From Flectonema sp. DT1601 (lineage: Eukaryota; Euglenozoa; Diplonemea; Diplonemida; Diplonemidae), in assembly GCA_964019425.1 (NCBI GenBank), contig OZ025811.1:248001-312000 (forward strand): a stretch of 64,000 nucleotides of DNA, written 5' to 3'. Below are positions 63,401-64,000 of this stretch, one piece after another. Numbering within the stretch: the stretch's first letter is position 1; each line of letters starts with the position of its first letter. The notes under the pieces are model-generated. The model was not told where the DNA came from. It searched no databases and was given only the letters and a program-made list of their open reading frames with translations. The position numbers and the translations under genes are program-made.

Positions 63401-64000
63401 AGTACCATCCCCTGTTGTGTCCACCTCAACACTTCGAATACCTCCATCACCATAAGTTACAAAAAAAGTATTACTATGTGGCAAGCTACCTGCTATTATT
63501 GGAGCTGTTGTGGCACCGGTTCCAATAGTTTTCTTCGATTTCATGTTATTATCGTCATCGAAGAGTGCGTACATAACTGCACCTGCATTGGTTCTGTACG
63601 CAACAGCGTAACCTCCATTGTCAAGTCTACACGACGACATCGCATCCAACTCTATGTCAGTAACGAATTGAACTTCCGGAACGTGGTAGTAACTCGCAGC
63701 AATAATCGGAACAGGAACTTCCTCTGCTGTTTGTGATGGAAAGACAGCAAACCACCCATTGACTCCTAGTTGTGCCACGGATACTTTAGTTAATGTTTCT
63801 GATACCGCCAACGATGACCTGAAACCACTAGAAGATATATCACTGTAGTCATTATTATAATAAGCAAACCCAGTACTGGAAAACAGTATCGTCTGTCCCT
63901 TGTTGCTGGATCCCATACCAAGTGTTAAGTGATCAAGAACTGTTGAACGGTCCAGCATAGTAGGAGTACTCACAGCTATGTCATCAGTGAATAACCAAGT
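60401..64000 (-). CDS. R5: giant secreted beta-propeller-repeat protein, 5' part beyond window
   Basis: 1,199 codons are visible, in frame to the window edge; by alignment with R1 the first ~267 residues lie outside. It has the most divergent central block (GDGGTIYLSYYQYITVVRYR; NNFPNFRITSFIRFNDGIPR). A 24-bp in-frame deletion near 62250 removes NKYVVSWQ, the core strand of one blade. A private CYSTIGVSLIDCQ occurs where others have CYA(R/L)RNLDLIDCQ. The tail ends early (EVPTDKSI, TAA) with an unrelated 3' flank. It shares SLSGESVYVK with R1 and R4. Confidence 0.85.
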   Translation of the reverse strand, partial: TWLFTDDIAVSTPTMLDRSTVLDHLTLGMGSSNKGQTILFSSTGFAYYNNDYSDISSSGFRSSLAVSETLTKVSVAQLGVNGWFAVFPSQTAEEVPVPIIAASYYHVPEVQFVTDIELDAMSSCRLDNGGYAVAYRTNAGAVMYALFDDDNNMKSKKTIGTGATTAPIIAGSLPHSNTFFVTYGDGGIRSVEVDTTGDGTEQTALVHSGSSDHRSFLCGGSLVVIVSSNEEIGVEGTSTNYILTIYVGGANVRVLDTVTSFIWDSACGDGGTIYLSYYQYITVVRYRSIEVNNFPNFRITSFIRFNDGIPRSIRIFTPTQGGIIIFVVDRDSGVVHSRSITSSVTWRTSLNCFRNSLTFSQSLYDDSFSVSCASNMSPVKDRQGGAIMFTRMEASGAEIEPSRVVNNFVVGTQANPSMIATDKGVVIVYATATTSITGDPIGVSLPIEVDAGYERQPETASNTLQGFQRSPASCGFSGGAVVVWESHVGAVSQIYAQIYDTTGRAIFDKEFMVSGGTSAPEDRPDVACFRNNFYVSWQSAVGSSTTINVLQFASNGDKIGSPVLIHTIASGGDARPVIATTRSGANLGTGNDVDVYMSVVEGSAISDPIIVHGTLQLTQRNPSVDITDDDSVIIAWQSFNEDGSGYGIFARVFDVSQANPVASAAAFQVNTETEGSQTSPRVAFFSDKKFIIIWGSGTVSTLFNVMGAVYSAGAVKQGSDFRVNAEEIGNDRPTSICILPDDSFIVAWNRFEIRLTQDAYFRRFDTSGRPLGGDQLINRFTRRRQFDATIALLHNDNFIISWTSKWQDRSSWSIYSSAYSRVPTVTTYGVPDQSSIVEQVVKPLSDGRVLSLYIVQDDSNVAKLIGEVENTDGTSFRRDILQLTNIGLGSTYDVTVVGTTAYVVVHDGGDSFTYKIISFEISASTLSSPVVVASFVAINEAAVYPKISIDSGTTLIHVLHRDGNNVGNNLYLESFDTNGGGVNKVSLFPRMNSFTHGSMSFLSSGYFVIANSMRRTTTTRLYLSVVKTDGNVAKTVALTTADEQLYSEVGILSDNRVVVCYSTIGVSLIDCQIYKITLGTDVFIKKVGPTCKTFIYSSTRTIGMSVVGDDKFAVTGVSLSGESVYVKVLNSKFEVLEAYRAFSHTFNRAPAIASIAKFQESGLIVPMQVRSSTVKNLLWRLTSPVVAKIDSEVPTDKSI

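Overview
The window is nuclear DNA from a eukaryotic microbe whose lineage I cannot fix. The evidence is a kinesin-1-type motor, two membrane proteins with class III cyclase-like domains, EF-hands, a spliced LRR gene with short GT-AG introns (62-86 bp), the standard genetic code with all three stops used, and AT-rich intergenic DNA full of long A and T runs. No tRNA, rRNA or CRISPR array was found.

Region 1 (1-24 kb) is a compact housekeeping-like stretch. Every well-supported gene reads on the minus strand: an eight-exon LIP1/STK11IP-like LRR protein, a coiled-coil multi-pass membrane protein, a DoxX-like protein, an unknown 251-aa protein, an SRPBCC-fold protein, an N-acylated small protein, an 84-aa protein, kinesin, two tandem 6-TM degenerate cyclases, an unknown 290-aa protein and an EF-hand protein. 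Most start codons lie 7-33 bases downstream of a (C)AG acceptor-like site. That suggests either frequent 5'-UTR introns or trans-splicing.

Region 2 (26-64 kb) is a head-to-tail array of five near-identical, intronless genes (R1-R5; R5 runs off the window). Each encodes a secreted protein of about 1,460-1,490 aa built of beta-propeller-like repeats. The copies are almost identical over long stretches but differ sharply in a few blocks, above all residues ~490-610. Alternative block versions are shared between copies in mosaic fashion, as expected from recombination or gene conversion in a diversifying surface/secreted protein family. The acidic C-terminal tail is intact only in R1 and R2.

The 3-5 kb spacers between R genes are patchworks of repeated blocks. 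They include relics of the 5' half of the EF-hand gene next door, which shows that the duplicated unit was [EF-hand gene 5' part - spacer - R gene]. They also hold two copies of a ~770-bp terminal-inverted-repeat element sitting ~50 bp upstream of R1 and R4 but absent from the matching sites of R2 and R3, and several decayed plus-strand coding fragments. The R array and its recombining spacers are the most interesting system here.
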